DNA of 64,000 nt from positions 2,232,001 to 2,296,000 of the forward strand of contig OZ244839.1 of NCBI GenBank assembly GCA_965220825.1, written 5' to 3'. Every line of letters starts with the position of its first letter. Position 1 is the first letter of the stretch. This DNA comes from G965220825 sp965220825 (GTDB lineage Bacteria > Pseudomonadota > Alphaproteobacteria > UBA828). A program made the position numbers and the translations under genes. Below the pieces are notes generated by a model, which made no database searches, was not told the DNA's origin, and worked only from the letters and a program-made list of their open reading frames with translations. This document shows, piece by piece, positions 43,855 through 51,921 of the stretch.

Positions 43855-46452
43855 GTGTCGAACCGGCCGCGGGTTCAAGCGTCCGCGCTCGTGGCACTTG
43901 CCAAGCGGGCGGTAAGCGCCGATCCTCCGTCCATGCTTCGGCACGATGCCGAAAACGCCTCCGTTACCGCGCTGCTCGGCCCCACGAACACCGGCAAGAC
44001 GCATTTTGCGGTGGAGCGCATGCTGGCCCATCGGACCGGCATGATGGGCTTCCCGCTGCGCCTTCTTGCGCGCGAGGTCTATGACCGGGTGGCCGCGGAG
44101 AAAGGCACGGGCGCCGTAGCCCTGGTGACGGGCGAGGAGAAAAAGGTCCCGGCGCGGCCGCGCTATTTCGTCTGCACCGTGGAGGCCATGCCGCTCGACC
44201 GGGAGGTGGACTTCCTCGCGGTAGACGAGATCCAGTTAGCGGGCGACCCGGAGCGCGGTCACATCTTCACCGACCGGCTGCTGCGCGCCCGGGGCGCGCA
44301 GGAAACGCTCTTCCTCGGTGCCGACACCATGCGGCCCGCGGTTCGCGTACTGACACCCGAGGCCCGCCTCACGAGCCGGCCGCGCCTTTCGGAACTCGGT
44401 CATGCGGGTCATTGCAAGCTCTCCCGGCTGGAGCCGAGGAACGCCGTCATCGCCTTTTCGGCCGAATCCATCTATGCGACCGCCGAGCGGGTGCGGGAGC
44501 TTCGGGGCGGATGCGCCGTGGTGCTTGGCGCACTCAGCCCGCGCACCCGCAACGCCCAAGTCGCGCTCTACCAGTCCGGCGAGGTGGACAGCATCGTGGC
44601 CACCGACGCCATCGGCATGGGACTCAATCTGGACCTGAGCCATGTCGCGTTTTCGGCCCGCCGCAAGTTCGACGGCCGGTCGTCGCGGGCGCTGTCGGCG
44701 GCGGAGATCGCCCAGATCGCCGGCCGCGCGGGCCGCAATCTCGCAAACGGCACCTTCGGCACCACGGGCGAGGCGGCACCCTTCGAGCCCGCGCTCGCCG
44801 CGGCGGTGGAGAGCCACGGCTTCCCGCCGCTCTCGCAGATCTACTGGCGCAACGCCGCCCTCCGATTCGATTCCGTCGGCAGCCTGCTCGAGAGCCTGGA
44901 CACGCCGCCGCCCGCGCCGGGGCTGCGGCAAATGCACGGCGCCGACGACCACCGGACGCTGGCGGCGCTCGCGCGCGAACCGGAGATCGCGGCGACGCTC
45001 ACCGGGCCGGCGCGCGTCCGGCTGCTCTGGGAGGCGTGCCAGATCCCGGATTTCCGCAAGACCCTCGCCGAGGACCATCTCGGCCTGGTACGCCGTCTCT
45101 ATCTTTCCCTGGCGGAGAGCGGGCGCCTGCCGAGCGGCTGGGTGGAGCGCGCCCTGGAACGGCTTGCGCGCACCGACGGCGATATCGACACCCTTACCGC
45201 CCGCATAAGCCATGTCCGTACCTGGACCTACATTTCCAACCGCACCAGGTGGGTCGACGACGACAGCGGGCTAGAGGAGCGTGCCCGCGCCCTCGAAGAC
45301 TCGCTCTCCGATGCGCTGCATACACGCCTCACCCAGCGCTTCGTGGACCGCCGCGCGACTCTGCTGCGGCCCAGCGCGCGGAGCGGCCGGGCGCTCTTCG
45401 TCGCGGTGGACGAGGATGGCGAGGTGACGGTGGAAGGACACCGGGCAGGCACCTTCGAAGGGTTCCACTTCCGCCTCGATGCCGATGCGGCGCGGAGCCG
45501 CGCGCTCACCGCCGCGGCCAACCGCGCGGTCGGCCGTGAACTCGCGCAGCGCGTCGCCGCGTTGGAGACGGCAGACGACGAGGCCTTCGCCCTGGGCCTC
45601 GACCCTGACGCGGCGGCACCGGGCTGGGGCGAGATCGCCTGGCGCGGCGCCCCGGTCGCCCGGCTTGCGCGCGGCGACGGCCCGCTTCAGCCGGCCGTTC
45701 TGCCGCTCCATGGGGACCAGCTCAGTGCCGGGCAGCGCGAACGGGTCCGCCGCAGGCTCGCCAAATGGCTCAAGCTGCGTCTCGCCCGGGATGCCGCGCC
45801 GCTTTACGCCTTGCAGGACGCGCCGTTGGAGGGCGTTGCGCGTGGCGTCGCCTTCGCTGTGAGCGAAGCGCTGGGCTGCCTGCCGCGCCGCGCTCTCGCG
45901 CCTCAGCTTGCGTCCCTCGACCGGGCGGGGCGTCGGAACCTCACGCAGGCGGGCCTCAGGTTCGGCACGCTCAACCTCTTCATCCCGGCGATGCTGAAGC
46001 CGGCCAGGGCGCGCCTCGCCGGCCTGCTCTGGTGGGCGTGGAACGCCGCCGCGCCGCCGCCGCCGCTCCCCGGCCGGGCGGTCTCCGTCGCGCGCGACGG
46101 CGCGGTTCCGGATGCGTGCTATGGAGCGCTCGGATTCGTGGTTCTGGGGCCGCGCGCCATACGGGCCGATATCGCCGAGCGCCTTGTTCAGCGTCTGCGC
46201 AAGGCGGCTCGGGCCGGGCCGTTCCCGGTCGATACCGGGTTGCTCGTTCTTGCCGGGTCCAAGAGAGAGAGCTTCCCAGGCATTCTCCACGCGCTGGGCT
46301 ATGAGGCCGCGGAAGACAACAAGGGCGGGCCCCCGCTCTTCGTCCGCCGCAAGACGCCCAAGCGCGCGTTCCGCAGGCGCCGCCCCGCCGTCGAGCCGGA
46401 TTCGCCCTTCGCGAAGCTCGGCGCCCTCACCGGCGGCGCCCCGCAGGCATAG
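43855..46452 (+). CDS. SUV3-like ATP-dependent RNA helicase
   Basis: A protein of up to 865 residues. TALLGPTNTGKTHFAVERML is the Walker A motif in the form typical of SUV3, the mitochondrial degradosome helicase, and alphaproteobacterial relatives. Further hallmarks are VDEIQLAGDPERGHIFTDRLL (motif II as DEIQ) and ATDAIGMGLNLDLSHVAFS with QIAGRAGR. The C-terminal half is poorly conserved and basic at the end. It likely unwinds structured RNA. The start is uncertain: GTG at 43855 or ATG at 43933, which begins right before the helicase core. An S4 RNA-binding gene follows after nine bases, strengthening an RNA-metabolism role. Confidence 0.87.
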   Translation: MSNRPRVQASALVALAKRAVSADPPSMLRHDAENASVTALLGPTNTGKTHFAVERMLAHRTGMMGFPLRLLAREVYDRVAAEKGTGAVALVTGEEKKVPARPRYFVCTVEAMPLDREVDFLAVDEIQLAGDPERGHIFTDRLLRARGAQETLFLGADTMRPAVRVLTPEARLTSRPRLSELGHAGHCKLSRLEPRNAVIAFSAESIYATAERVRELRGGCAVVLGALSPRTRNAQVALYQSGEVDSIVATDAIGMGLNLDLSHVAFSARRKFDGRSSRALSAAEIAQIAGRAGRNLANGTFGTTGEAAPFEPALAAAVESHGFPPLSQIYWRNAALRFDSVGSLLESLDTPPPAPGLRQMHGADDHRTLAALAREPEIAATLTGPARVRLLWEACQIPDFRKTLAEDHLGLVRRLYLSLAESGRLPSGWVERALERLARTDGDIDTLTARISHVRTWTYISNRTRWVDDDSGLEERARALEDSLSDALHTRLTQRFVDRRATLLRPSARSGRALFVAVDEDGEVTVEGHRAGTFEGFHFRLDADAARSRALTAAANRAVGRELAQRVAALETADDEAFALGLDPDAAAPGWGEIAWRGAPVARLARGDGPLQPAVLPLHGDQLSAGQRERVRRRLAKWLKLRLARDAAPLYALQDAPLEGVARGVAFAVSEALGCLPRRALAPQLASLDRAGRRNLTQAGLRFGTLNLFIPAMLKPARARLAGLLWWAWNAAAPPPPLPGRAVSVARDGAVPDACYGALGFVVLGPRAIRADIAERLVQRLRKAARAGPFPVDTGLLVLAGSKRESFPGILHALGYEAAEDNKGGPPLFVRRKTPKRAFRRRRPAVEPDSPFAKLGALTGGAPQA

Positions 46453-46461
46453 GGGCGCCCC

Positions 46462-46875
46462 TTGCGCGGAGACAAGGCGCGTGCCGAGGCGCTGCGGCTC
46501 GACAAGTGGCTCTGGCACGCCCGCTTCTTCAGGACCCGAGGGCTCGCCAGGAAGGCTTGCGAGGCGGGCCGCATCCGGGTTAACGGCAAGCGCGTCGCCA
46601 AGGCGCATCATGCCGTCGGCCTCGGCGACGTGCTCACCTTCGTCCAGGGCGGGGCGGTCCGGGTGGTGCGGATCTCGGGGTTGTCGAACCGGCGGGGACC
46701 CGCCACCGAAGCACGGCGGCTCTACGAGGAAACAGACGGTGCGCAGGACGATTCCTCTCCCGTCGCACCACTTGAGTCCGCCGTTGCCAGTGTGATACGG
46801 AGCGACCGTGATCGACCGCGTCAAGGAATTGCTGAACGGGAGCGCCCGCACGGGCGCGGCGGCGCCGGAGGCTGA
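46462..46875 (+). CDS. S4-domain RNA-binding protein (Hsp15-like)
   Basis: A 137-residue frame with an S4 domain at about residues 11-70: ALRLDKWLWHARFFRTRGLARK, then RIRVNGKRVAK and GDVLTFVQGG. Hsp15-like S4 proteins bind 23S rRNA of stalled large subunits. The start is a TTG at 46462; no in-frame ATG precedes the domain. The last 68 bases overlap the next gene, so the true C-terminus may be functionally dispensable. It follows the SUV3-like helicase with a nine-base gap, suggesting an RNA quality-control operon. Confidence 0.8.
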   Translation: MRGDKARAEALRLDKWLWHARFFRTRGLARKACEAGRIRVNGKRVAKAHHAVGLGDVLTFVQGGAVRVVRISGLSNRRGPATEARRLYEETDGAQDDSSPVAPLESAVASVIRSDRDRPRQGIAERERPHGRGGAGG

Positions 46876-47284
46876 GCCTCTGCGTCTTGCCGCCGCCGCG
46901 CTCCTGGTCGAGGCGGCATATATGGACGGGGATTTCGACGATGCGGAACGGGACATGGTATGCGCCGTGCTGGGTTCGCAGTTCGGATTGAACCGCGCCG
47001 AAACGGAGACCCTGATCGGCGAGGCGGAGGCGGCCCACCACGAGGCGACGGATCTGCACCGCTTCACCCGGACGATCAACCGGCGCTATGACCACGCCGA
47101 TCGCATCAAGGTGATGGAAATGCTGTGGGAAGTGGTCTATGCGGATGGAAGGTTGCACGCTTATGAAGGGAGCCTGATCCGCCGCGTGGGCGGATTGCTG
47201 CATATCAGCGACCGGGAACGGGGCGATGCGCGCAAGCGCGTCCTCGCCCGTGCCGGCATGGCGGAAGGCGCCGCCCCGGTCTGA
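46808..47284 (+). CDS. TerB-family protein
   Basis: A 158-residue all-helical protein with the TerB signature AAYMDGDFDDAERDMVCAVL and a second, repeated metal-site segment EVVYADGRLHAYEGSLIRRV. TerB was first known from tellurite-resistance operons, but single TerB genes are common in alphaproteobacteria with unknown housekeeping roles, probably metal-dependent. The start is a GTG at 46808 inside the tail of the S4 gene. It is followed by fdxA. Confidence 0.83.
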   Translation: MIDRVKELLNGSARTGAAAPEAEPLRLAAAALLVEAAYMDGDFDDAERDMVCAVLGSQFGLNRAETETLIGEAEAAHHEATDLHRFTRTINRRYDHADRIKVMEMLWEVVYADGRLHAYEGSLIRRVGGLLHISDRERGDARKRVLARAGMAEGAAPV

Positions 47285-47324
47285 ACGCGGGGCCGTTTCG
47301 CATCCAGGAGTGGAGCAGGAAAGA

Positions 47325-47669
47325 ATGACCTATCTGGTGACCGACGGTTGCATTCGGTGCAAGTATCAGGACTGCATCGAAGTCTGTCCGGTGGATTGCT
47401 TCTATGAAGGCGAGAACATGCTGGTGATCCACCCGGACGAGTGCATCGACTGCGGCGTCTGCGAGCCCGAATGTCCCGTCGAGGCGATCGTTCCGGACAC
47501 GGCCGGCGACGACGCGATGGACAAGTGGCTGGAAATCAATCGCAAATTTGCCGAGATATGGCCCAATATCACGCGCAAGGGCGACGTCCCGGACGATGCG
47601 GACGACTTCAAGGACGAGACCGGCAAGTTCGAAAGCTACTTCTCCGACAAACCGGGAGAAGGGGCGTAA
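47325..47669 (+). CDS. fdxA: Seven-iron ferredoxin FdxA
   Basis: A 114-residue ferredoxin starting MTYLVTDGCIRCKYQDCIEV. The cysteine pattern (CIRCKYQDC-x3-CP and CIDCGVCEPECP) matches ferredoxins that hold one 3Fe-4S and one 4Fe-4S cluster. The C-terminal tail (KFAEIWPNITRKGD) is typical of the alphaproteobacterial form. A cytosolic electron carrier. GGAGTGGAGCAGGAAAG precedes the ATG. fdxA normally lies immediately upstream of carD in alphaproteobacteria; here an IS256-type element stands between them. Confidence 0.95.
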   Translation: MTYLVTDGCIRCKYQDCIEVCPVDCFYEGENMLVIHPDECIDCGVCEPECPVEAIVPDTAGDDAMDKWLEINRKFAEIWPNITRKGDVPDDADDFKDETGKFESYFSDKPGEGA

Positions 47670-47753
47670 AGCAGCTGAATCGCCGGCGGTTCCACGGCGC
47701 TTCGCTCCGTCGGGAACGCGGAACGCCCGCGAGGCGGACGGGACGGCCCATGG

Positions 47754-49034
47754 TAACGTCAAATGTTTTGTGTCAGTGAGAAAAGTGTGGGCACTCCCTG
47801 GTTTTGGTTTTCGTGGGTGAAGACGGCGAAGAGGATGCGATCCATGGAGGTTCTGTCCTGGAAGGTTCCCATGGGCCTTGTCCTGCGCCGGACTTCTCGG
47901 AAGCGTCGCTCGATGGCGTTGGTGGTTCTGACTTGCTTGCGTCGTTCGAGAGTTTTGTATCGGAAGCATGTGAGCAGTTCGTCGAGGTCGTTGCGCAGGC
48001 ATGCAACGGCCTTTGGGTAGTCTGCCTGCCATCTGTCCGCGAAACGGCGTGCGGCGGCGAGGGCGGCGGGTCTGTTGGCGGCGTTGACGATCCTGTGGAG
48101 GCCTTTCTTGACGGGGTCGTGGTGGTGTTTGCGGACCTTATTGAGAACGTTTCTGACCTTGTGCGCCCAGCAGCGTTGCAGGGGGATGCCGGGGTAGACG
48201 ACGGGCAGGGCAGCGATGAGGCCAGCGCCGCCGTCGGTACAGATGATCTCCAGGGCGTCGCCGCGCAGGCCGCGGCGGTAGAGGTCTGTGAGGAACAGCT
48301 CCCACTGGACGGCGCTCTCAGCGGTGGCCAAGCGGTAGTCGATGATCTCCTTCCTGCCGTCGGCGTGGATGCCGAGGGCCACCAGGACGGGGCGCCTGAG
48401 GGCGCCGGCGCCGGTCTTGCGGGCGAGCACCACGCCGTCGAGCATGAGCACGGGGTAGGCGTCCTTGAGCGGCCTGCGATGGAAGGCGGCGACAGCGATG
48501 TCGAGGGTCTTGGCGATGCGGCTCACCGTGGCCGGGCTGATGGACCGACCGAGGATCGTCTGCAGAGCCACCGCCACCTTGCGTGTGCTGAGCCCAAGCA
48601 CGAAGCAGGCAAGCACCAGGCGGTCGATATGGGGGGCGCGCCGGGCATAGGCGCGCAGCACCACGTTCGCCGAGAAAGTGCGGGTGCGCGGCACGCAGAG
48701 TTCGATCTCGCCGAGCTCGGACATCAGTTGGCGGCTGTAATAGCCGTTGCGCCGATCGGCGGTCCCGCGCCTCGCCATGGTGTCGAGGTGGCTGGAGATC
48801 CGGTCGCCCATTTGCTGCTCCAGCACCGCCTTCAGTGCCGCCTTCGCCGCGCTGCGGTAGTCCGCGCTCCACTCGACCCCTTGCGCTTGCATGTTCTTCA
48901 TCATTCGGAACGCGGCCGGTATGCTGTTGATCGTCGCGGACTGCGGCATGGGGGTGCTCCTTTCGTGGGTTCTGGCAAACCATTGGAGTACCCCCCTCCC
49001 TGCCCCTGACACAAACTCTGATACGTCACCCCCC
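47754..49034 (-). mobile_element. IS256-family insertion sequence between fdxA and carD
   Basis: Element of about 1.28 kb with one transposase gene. Imperfect terminal inverted repeats lie at 47754-47776 and 49006-49028, sharing ACGT near the outside and TTTGTGTCAG on the inside. The eight-base sequence GCCCATGG occurs at 47746-47753 and 49035-49042 and is the likely target duplication. A run of six C at 49029-49034 between the right repeat and that octamer is unexplained. The transposase stop codon lies inside the left inverted repeat. The transposase looks intact, so the element may be recent. Confidence 0.82.
47759..48949 (-). CDS. IS256-family (mutator-like) transposase
   Basis: A 396-residue DDE transposase. 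Recognisable parts are the N-terminal NGYYSRQLMSELGEIELCVPR, the ISPATVSRIAKTLD helix-turn-helix, the first catalytic aspartate in YPVLMLDGVVLARKTG, the second in LEIICTDGGAGLIAALP, the RCWAHKVRNVLNKV signature and, near the end, RTTNAIERRFREVRRRTRPMG with the catalytic glutamate. The ATG at 48949 has AAAGGAG upstream. No frameshift or stop is visible. Confidence 0.93.
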   Translation of the reverse strand: MPQSATINSIPAAFRMMKNMQAQGVEWSADYRSAAKAALKAVLEQQMGDRISSHLDTMARRGTADRRNGYYSRQLMSELGEIELCVPRTRTFSANVVLRAYARRAPHIDRLVLACFVLGLSTRKVAVALQTILGRSISPATVSRIAKTLDIAVAAFHRRPLKDAYPVLMLDGVVLARKTGAGALRRPVLVALGIHADGRKEIIDYRLATAESAVQWELFLTDLYRRGLRGDALEIICTDGGAGLIAALPVVYPGIPLQRCWAHKVRNVLNKVRKHHHDPVKKGLHRIVNAANRPAALAAARRFADRWQADYPKAVACLRNDLDELLTCFRYKTLERRKQVRTTNAIERRFREVRRRTRPMGTFQDRTSMDRILFAVFTHENQNQGVPTLFSLTQNI

Positions 49035-49150
49035 GCCCATGGCGTCCTGTCGCCTCTCCGCCTTTCGTGCTATGATCGGTTGGTGAGGTCGGCGGCGCAG
49101 CTACCCGTCCCCCGCTCCGGGCGCGGGAACGTGACGGTGCGAAAGGAAGA

Positions 49151-49825
49151 ATGGCAAAAAAGGTAAGCGGCGGCGCCTCGGTCCGCGGTAAAACGGCGAA
49201 GAGCGCGTCCGCCGGGAAGGCATCGGCGAAACGCTCGACCGCCCGGCGGAAACCGGCGGCAAGCGGGCGCAAGAAGGCCGCCGAGGCCGGGGCGGCGAAG
49301 CCCGCCGCGAAGCCCCGGAAGGGAATGCCGCAGAAGCTCCACGGGTTTGCCGTGGGGGACCATGTGGTCTATCCCGCCCATGGCGTCGGGCGCATCTCCA
49401 CCATCGACGAGCACATGGTGGGCGACCAGACGCTCCAGGTCTTTGTCGTGAATTTCGAGAAGGAAAAGATGAAGCTGCTGGTGCCGACCGACAAGGTCGA
49501 GGCCGCCGGCATGCGGCGTCTGAGCTCTCGTGAAAAGATGGAGACGGCGCTCACGACCCTTCGCGGGCGCGCGCGTACGCGGCGCGTCATGTGGAGCCGC
49601 CGTGCCCAGGAGTACGAAGCGAAGCTGAACTCCGGCGATCCGGTTTCCATCGCCGAGGTGCTGCGCGACCTGCACCGCAATGTGGGGCAGCCCGACCACT
49701 CCTACAGCGAGCGCCAGATGTACGAGGCGGCGCTGGAGCGCCTGGCGCGGGAATATGCGGCACTGGAATCGTCCGATACGGACCAGGCTGCGGCCAAGCT
49801 CGAGGAAGTCCTGCGAGCCGCGTAG
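49151..49825 (+). CDS. carD: CarD-family transcription regulator
   Basis: A 224-residue protein. The first 58 residues form a basic Lys/Ala/Arg-rich tail without clear fold. The RNA-polymerase-binding domain follows (FAVGDHVVYPAHGVGRISTI, VPTDKVEAAGMRRLSSRE), then the helical DNA-binding domain (RRAQEYEAKLNSGDP, SERQMYEAALERLAREYA). CarD stabilises the open complex at many promoters, including those of rRNA genes. The long basic N-terminus is an extension over the usual 160-170 residues. Its native promoter region has been cut off from fdxA by the IS256 element; the present upstream spacer is about 116 bases. Confidence 0.93.
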   Translation: MAKKVSGGASVRGKTAKSASAGKASAKRSTARRKPAASGRKKAAEAGAAKPAAKPRKGMPQKLHGFAVGDHVVYPAHGVGRISTIDEHMVGDQTLQVFVVNFEKEKMKLLVPTDKVEAAGMRRLSSREKMETALTTLRGRARTRRVMWSRRAQEYEAKLNSGDPVSIAEVLRDLHRNVGQPDHSYSERQMYEAALERLAREYAALESSDTDQAAAKLEEVLRAA

Positions 49826-49846
49826 GCGCTTCGTCCGGAGAGTTGC

Positions 49847-50659
49847 ATGCGTTGTGCCGCGAACGAGCGTTTCGTCGCGATCCGAAGCGGCCACCGCATA
49901 TGGGCGATCGGTGCGATCCACGGCGAGGCGGAGCGGCTTCGGGCGCTCCACGAGGCTCTCGAGGAGCGCTTCCATCCCGGCGACCGGATCGTCTATCTGG
50001 GCAACTATCTGGGTTTCGGCGCAGCGGTCGCCCAAACCATGGACGAGCTTGTCGCCTTCCGCCGCGCGGCTCTCGCGGTACCGGGAATGCGGGTCTGCGA
50101 CATCGTCTATCTGCGCGGAAGCCAGGAGGAGATGTGGCAGAAGCTTCTCCAGATCCATCTTGCGGTAGAGCCGGAGAGCACGCTCCGGTGGATGCTCGAC
50201 CGCGGCGTGCGCCAGACCCTCGAGGCCTATGGCGGCGATGTGGACGCCGCAATCCAGCGCGTCCGCGCCCGCGCGCGCGCCCAGGACATCGCCCGCTGGA
50301 CCAACGAGATTCGCGCCTGCGTGGAGCGCCATCCCGGCCACCGGGATCTGCTGGACGTGCTCCGGCGCGCCGCCTACACCGAGGATGGCGCGTTGTTGTT
50401 CGTCAATGCCGGCGTCGACCCGGCCCGCCCGCTCGACGCCCAGGACGATGCGTTCTGGTGGGGCGGCACCGCGCTCTCCCGGCTTGCGGCGCCTTACGGT
50501 GAGTTCAAGAAGATCGTCCGGGGGTTCGATCCGTTCCACGGGGGCGTGCGCATAGACGATCACGTCGCCACGGTGGACGGCGGCGCGGGTTTCGGCGGCG
50601 GCCTCGCGGCAGTCTGTTTCGACGGCGCGGGCGAGGCGCTCGACCGCATCGACGCTTGA
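49847..50659 (+). CDS. Degenerate metallophosphoesterase-like protein
   Basis: A 270-residue protein with the layout of a calcineurin-like phosphoesterase but with its metal motifs changed. The GDxHG motif reads GAIHG (Ala23), the GDxxDRG motif reads GNYLGFG (Asn53), and the GNHE motif reads GSQE at 91-94. Only the histidines near the C-terminus (FHGGVRIDDHV) look normal. It is therefore probably not a working phosphatase and may be a structural or regulatory pseudoenzyme. It lies 21 bases after carD on the same strand. The true start could be a few codons later than the ATG used. Confidence 0.72.
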   Translation: MRCAANERFVAIRSGHRIWAIGAIHGEAERLRALHEALEERFHPGDRIVYLGNYLGFGAAVAQTMDELVAFRRAALAVPGMRVCDIVYLRGSQEEMWQKLLQIHLAVEPESTLRWMLDRGVRQTLEAYGGDVDAAIQRVRARARAQDIARWTNEIRACVERHPGHRDLLDVLRRAAYTEDGALLFVNAGVDPARPLDAQDDAFWWGGTALSRLAAPYGEFKKIVRGFDPFHGGVRIDDHVATVDGGAGFGGGLAAVCFDGAGEALDRIDA

Positions 50660-50697
50660 GCTTGGGCGCACGCCCGCAGGCGCGTGCCGCGGACCGT

Positions 50698-51735
50698 CTA
50701 TCGCGTGACGATCTTCACCAGCAGGCCGGGCTCGAGCTGCGCGCCGGGCGCAAGGCCGTTCAACACCAGGAAGCGCTCGAGCCGGTGGTCGCGGAATGCC
50801 ATGCGCCGCGCCAGGCTCTCCGCGGTGTCGTCTGCGCCGACGGCGACGACGCGGAGCCGCCGCGGCGGCGTGCCTTCCGCCTCGGACTCGCCATAGGCCA
50901 GGCAGTCGATCTGGCGGAGATAGACGGCGCGGTCGCGCGCGCCGCCCGTGCCGGCGGCGCGTGCGGCGGCGTACACCCGGTCCGCCGTGCGCGGATGACT
51001 CGAGAAGAGGCTCGCAAGCGGCGGCGCGCCGTCCCGGCCGGCGATCCTGCGCTCGAGCGCGTCCGCGTTACCCATGGCGTCGAGGAAGCTTGCCATTGCC
51101 GTCGCGTCGAAACCGGCCCGCGCGAGATAACGGACCGCCAGCTGATCCGCTTCCAGCTCCTGCTCCCGCGAATAGCCCTGGACGTAGAGGTCCGCCGCAA
51201 GCCTGCCGAGCCGTTCGGCCGCGGGACCTTCCGCCGCCCGTTCGAGAAGAGCCGAGCCCAGCCGTGCGAGCGTTGCATGGCTGTAGCGCTCGGCGGCGTG
51301 GCGCGCCGTGACATGGGCGATCTCGTGGGCGATGACGCCGGCGAGCTCCGCCTCGTCGTTGGCGAGCGCCAACAGACCGCGCGAGAGGTGGATGTAGCCG
51401 CCGGGCAAGGCAAAGGCGTTGACCACCGGGCTATCGAGGATCACGAAGCTGTAAGGCGGCGCGGGCTCCTCGGAAACGCTCTGAACCAGCCGCCCCAGGC
51501 TTTCCACATAGCGCTGCAGCGCCGGGTCGTCATAGAGGCCGCCGAAGGCCGCCACCAGCTTGGGATGCTCCGCCGCACCCACCTGCTTCTCGGCGGCGGG
51601 CGACATGAGCGCCGTGAAGCTCGCCCGCCCCGTGGCCGGGTTGACCGCGCAGCCGCCAAGCGCCGAGAGCCCCGCGAACCCGAGACACGCGGCAAGGGCA
51701 AGCGCCAGAACCCTTCCTCTCCGCCGCAGGATCAT
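50698..51735 (-). CDS. M48-family zinc metalloprotease lipoprotein
   Basis: A 345-residue protein with a lipoprotein signal (GFAGLSALGGC) and a periplasmic M48 peptidase domain. The zinc motif is HEIAH at residues 137-141 and the third ligand lies in SREQELEADQLAVRYL. The end resembles a small LysM-like or stalk domain (LNGLAPGAQLEPGLLVKIV). BepA-type relatives help outer-membrane protein quality control. The ancestral gene order was thermonuclease then this gene with a four-base ATGA overlap. A 2.36-kb insertion has since separated them, but the 68-bp duplication left this gene its own start and GAGG ribosome-binding site. Confidence 0.88.
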   Translation of the reverse strand: MILRRRGRVLALALAACLGFAGLSALGGCAVNPATGRASFTALMSPAAEKQVGAAEHPKLVAAFGGLYDDPALQRYVESLGRLVQSVSEEPAPPYSFVILDSPVVNAFALPGGYIHLSRGLLALANDEAELAGVIAHEIAHVTARHAAERYSHATLARLGSALLERAAEGPAAERLGRLAADLYVQGYSREQELEADQLAVRYLARAGFDATAMASFLDAMGNADALERRIAGRDGAPPLASLFSSHPRTADRVYAAARAAGTGGARDRAVYLRQIDCLAYGESEAEGTPPRRLRVVAVGADDTAESLARRMAFRDHRLERFLVLNGLAPGAQLEPGLLVKIVTR

Positions 51736-51786
51736 TCCAGGACCTCGATCTGCTCGGGATGGGTCGCCTCGATCATGGGGCCGTTG
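51719..51786. repeat. Left copy of the 68-bp direct repeat bounding the cassette
   Basis: Perfect match over 68 bases to 54080-54147. It contains the first bases of the M48 gene on its left side and the last 17 codons plus stop of the thermonuclease gene, so it is a stranded piece of the thermonuclease 3-prime end. Read on the minus strand it translates NGPMIEATHPEQIEVLE followed by stop. The duplication preserves the overlap junction and the ribosome-binding site of the M48 gene. Confidence 0.93.
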
Positions 51787-51921
51787 CGGAAACGTATCCG
51801 CCTCCGTTCGCGTGGCGTCCCGGTTCGGTCTGGACGGCGGCAGGCCACAATGCTATCGAAAATCCCCCAAGCCCCGCCGAAGAGCAAGACGTCTCGGGGG
51901 GTCCGGCTGTCGAGAGGGCGG

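Noticed and set aside
47756..49028. ACGTCA at both ends of the IS256 element as the target duplication
   Set aside because: The ACGT core is self-complementary and falls within the inverted repeats. The octamer GCCCATGG just outside is a better candidate.
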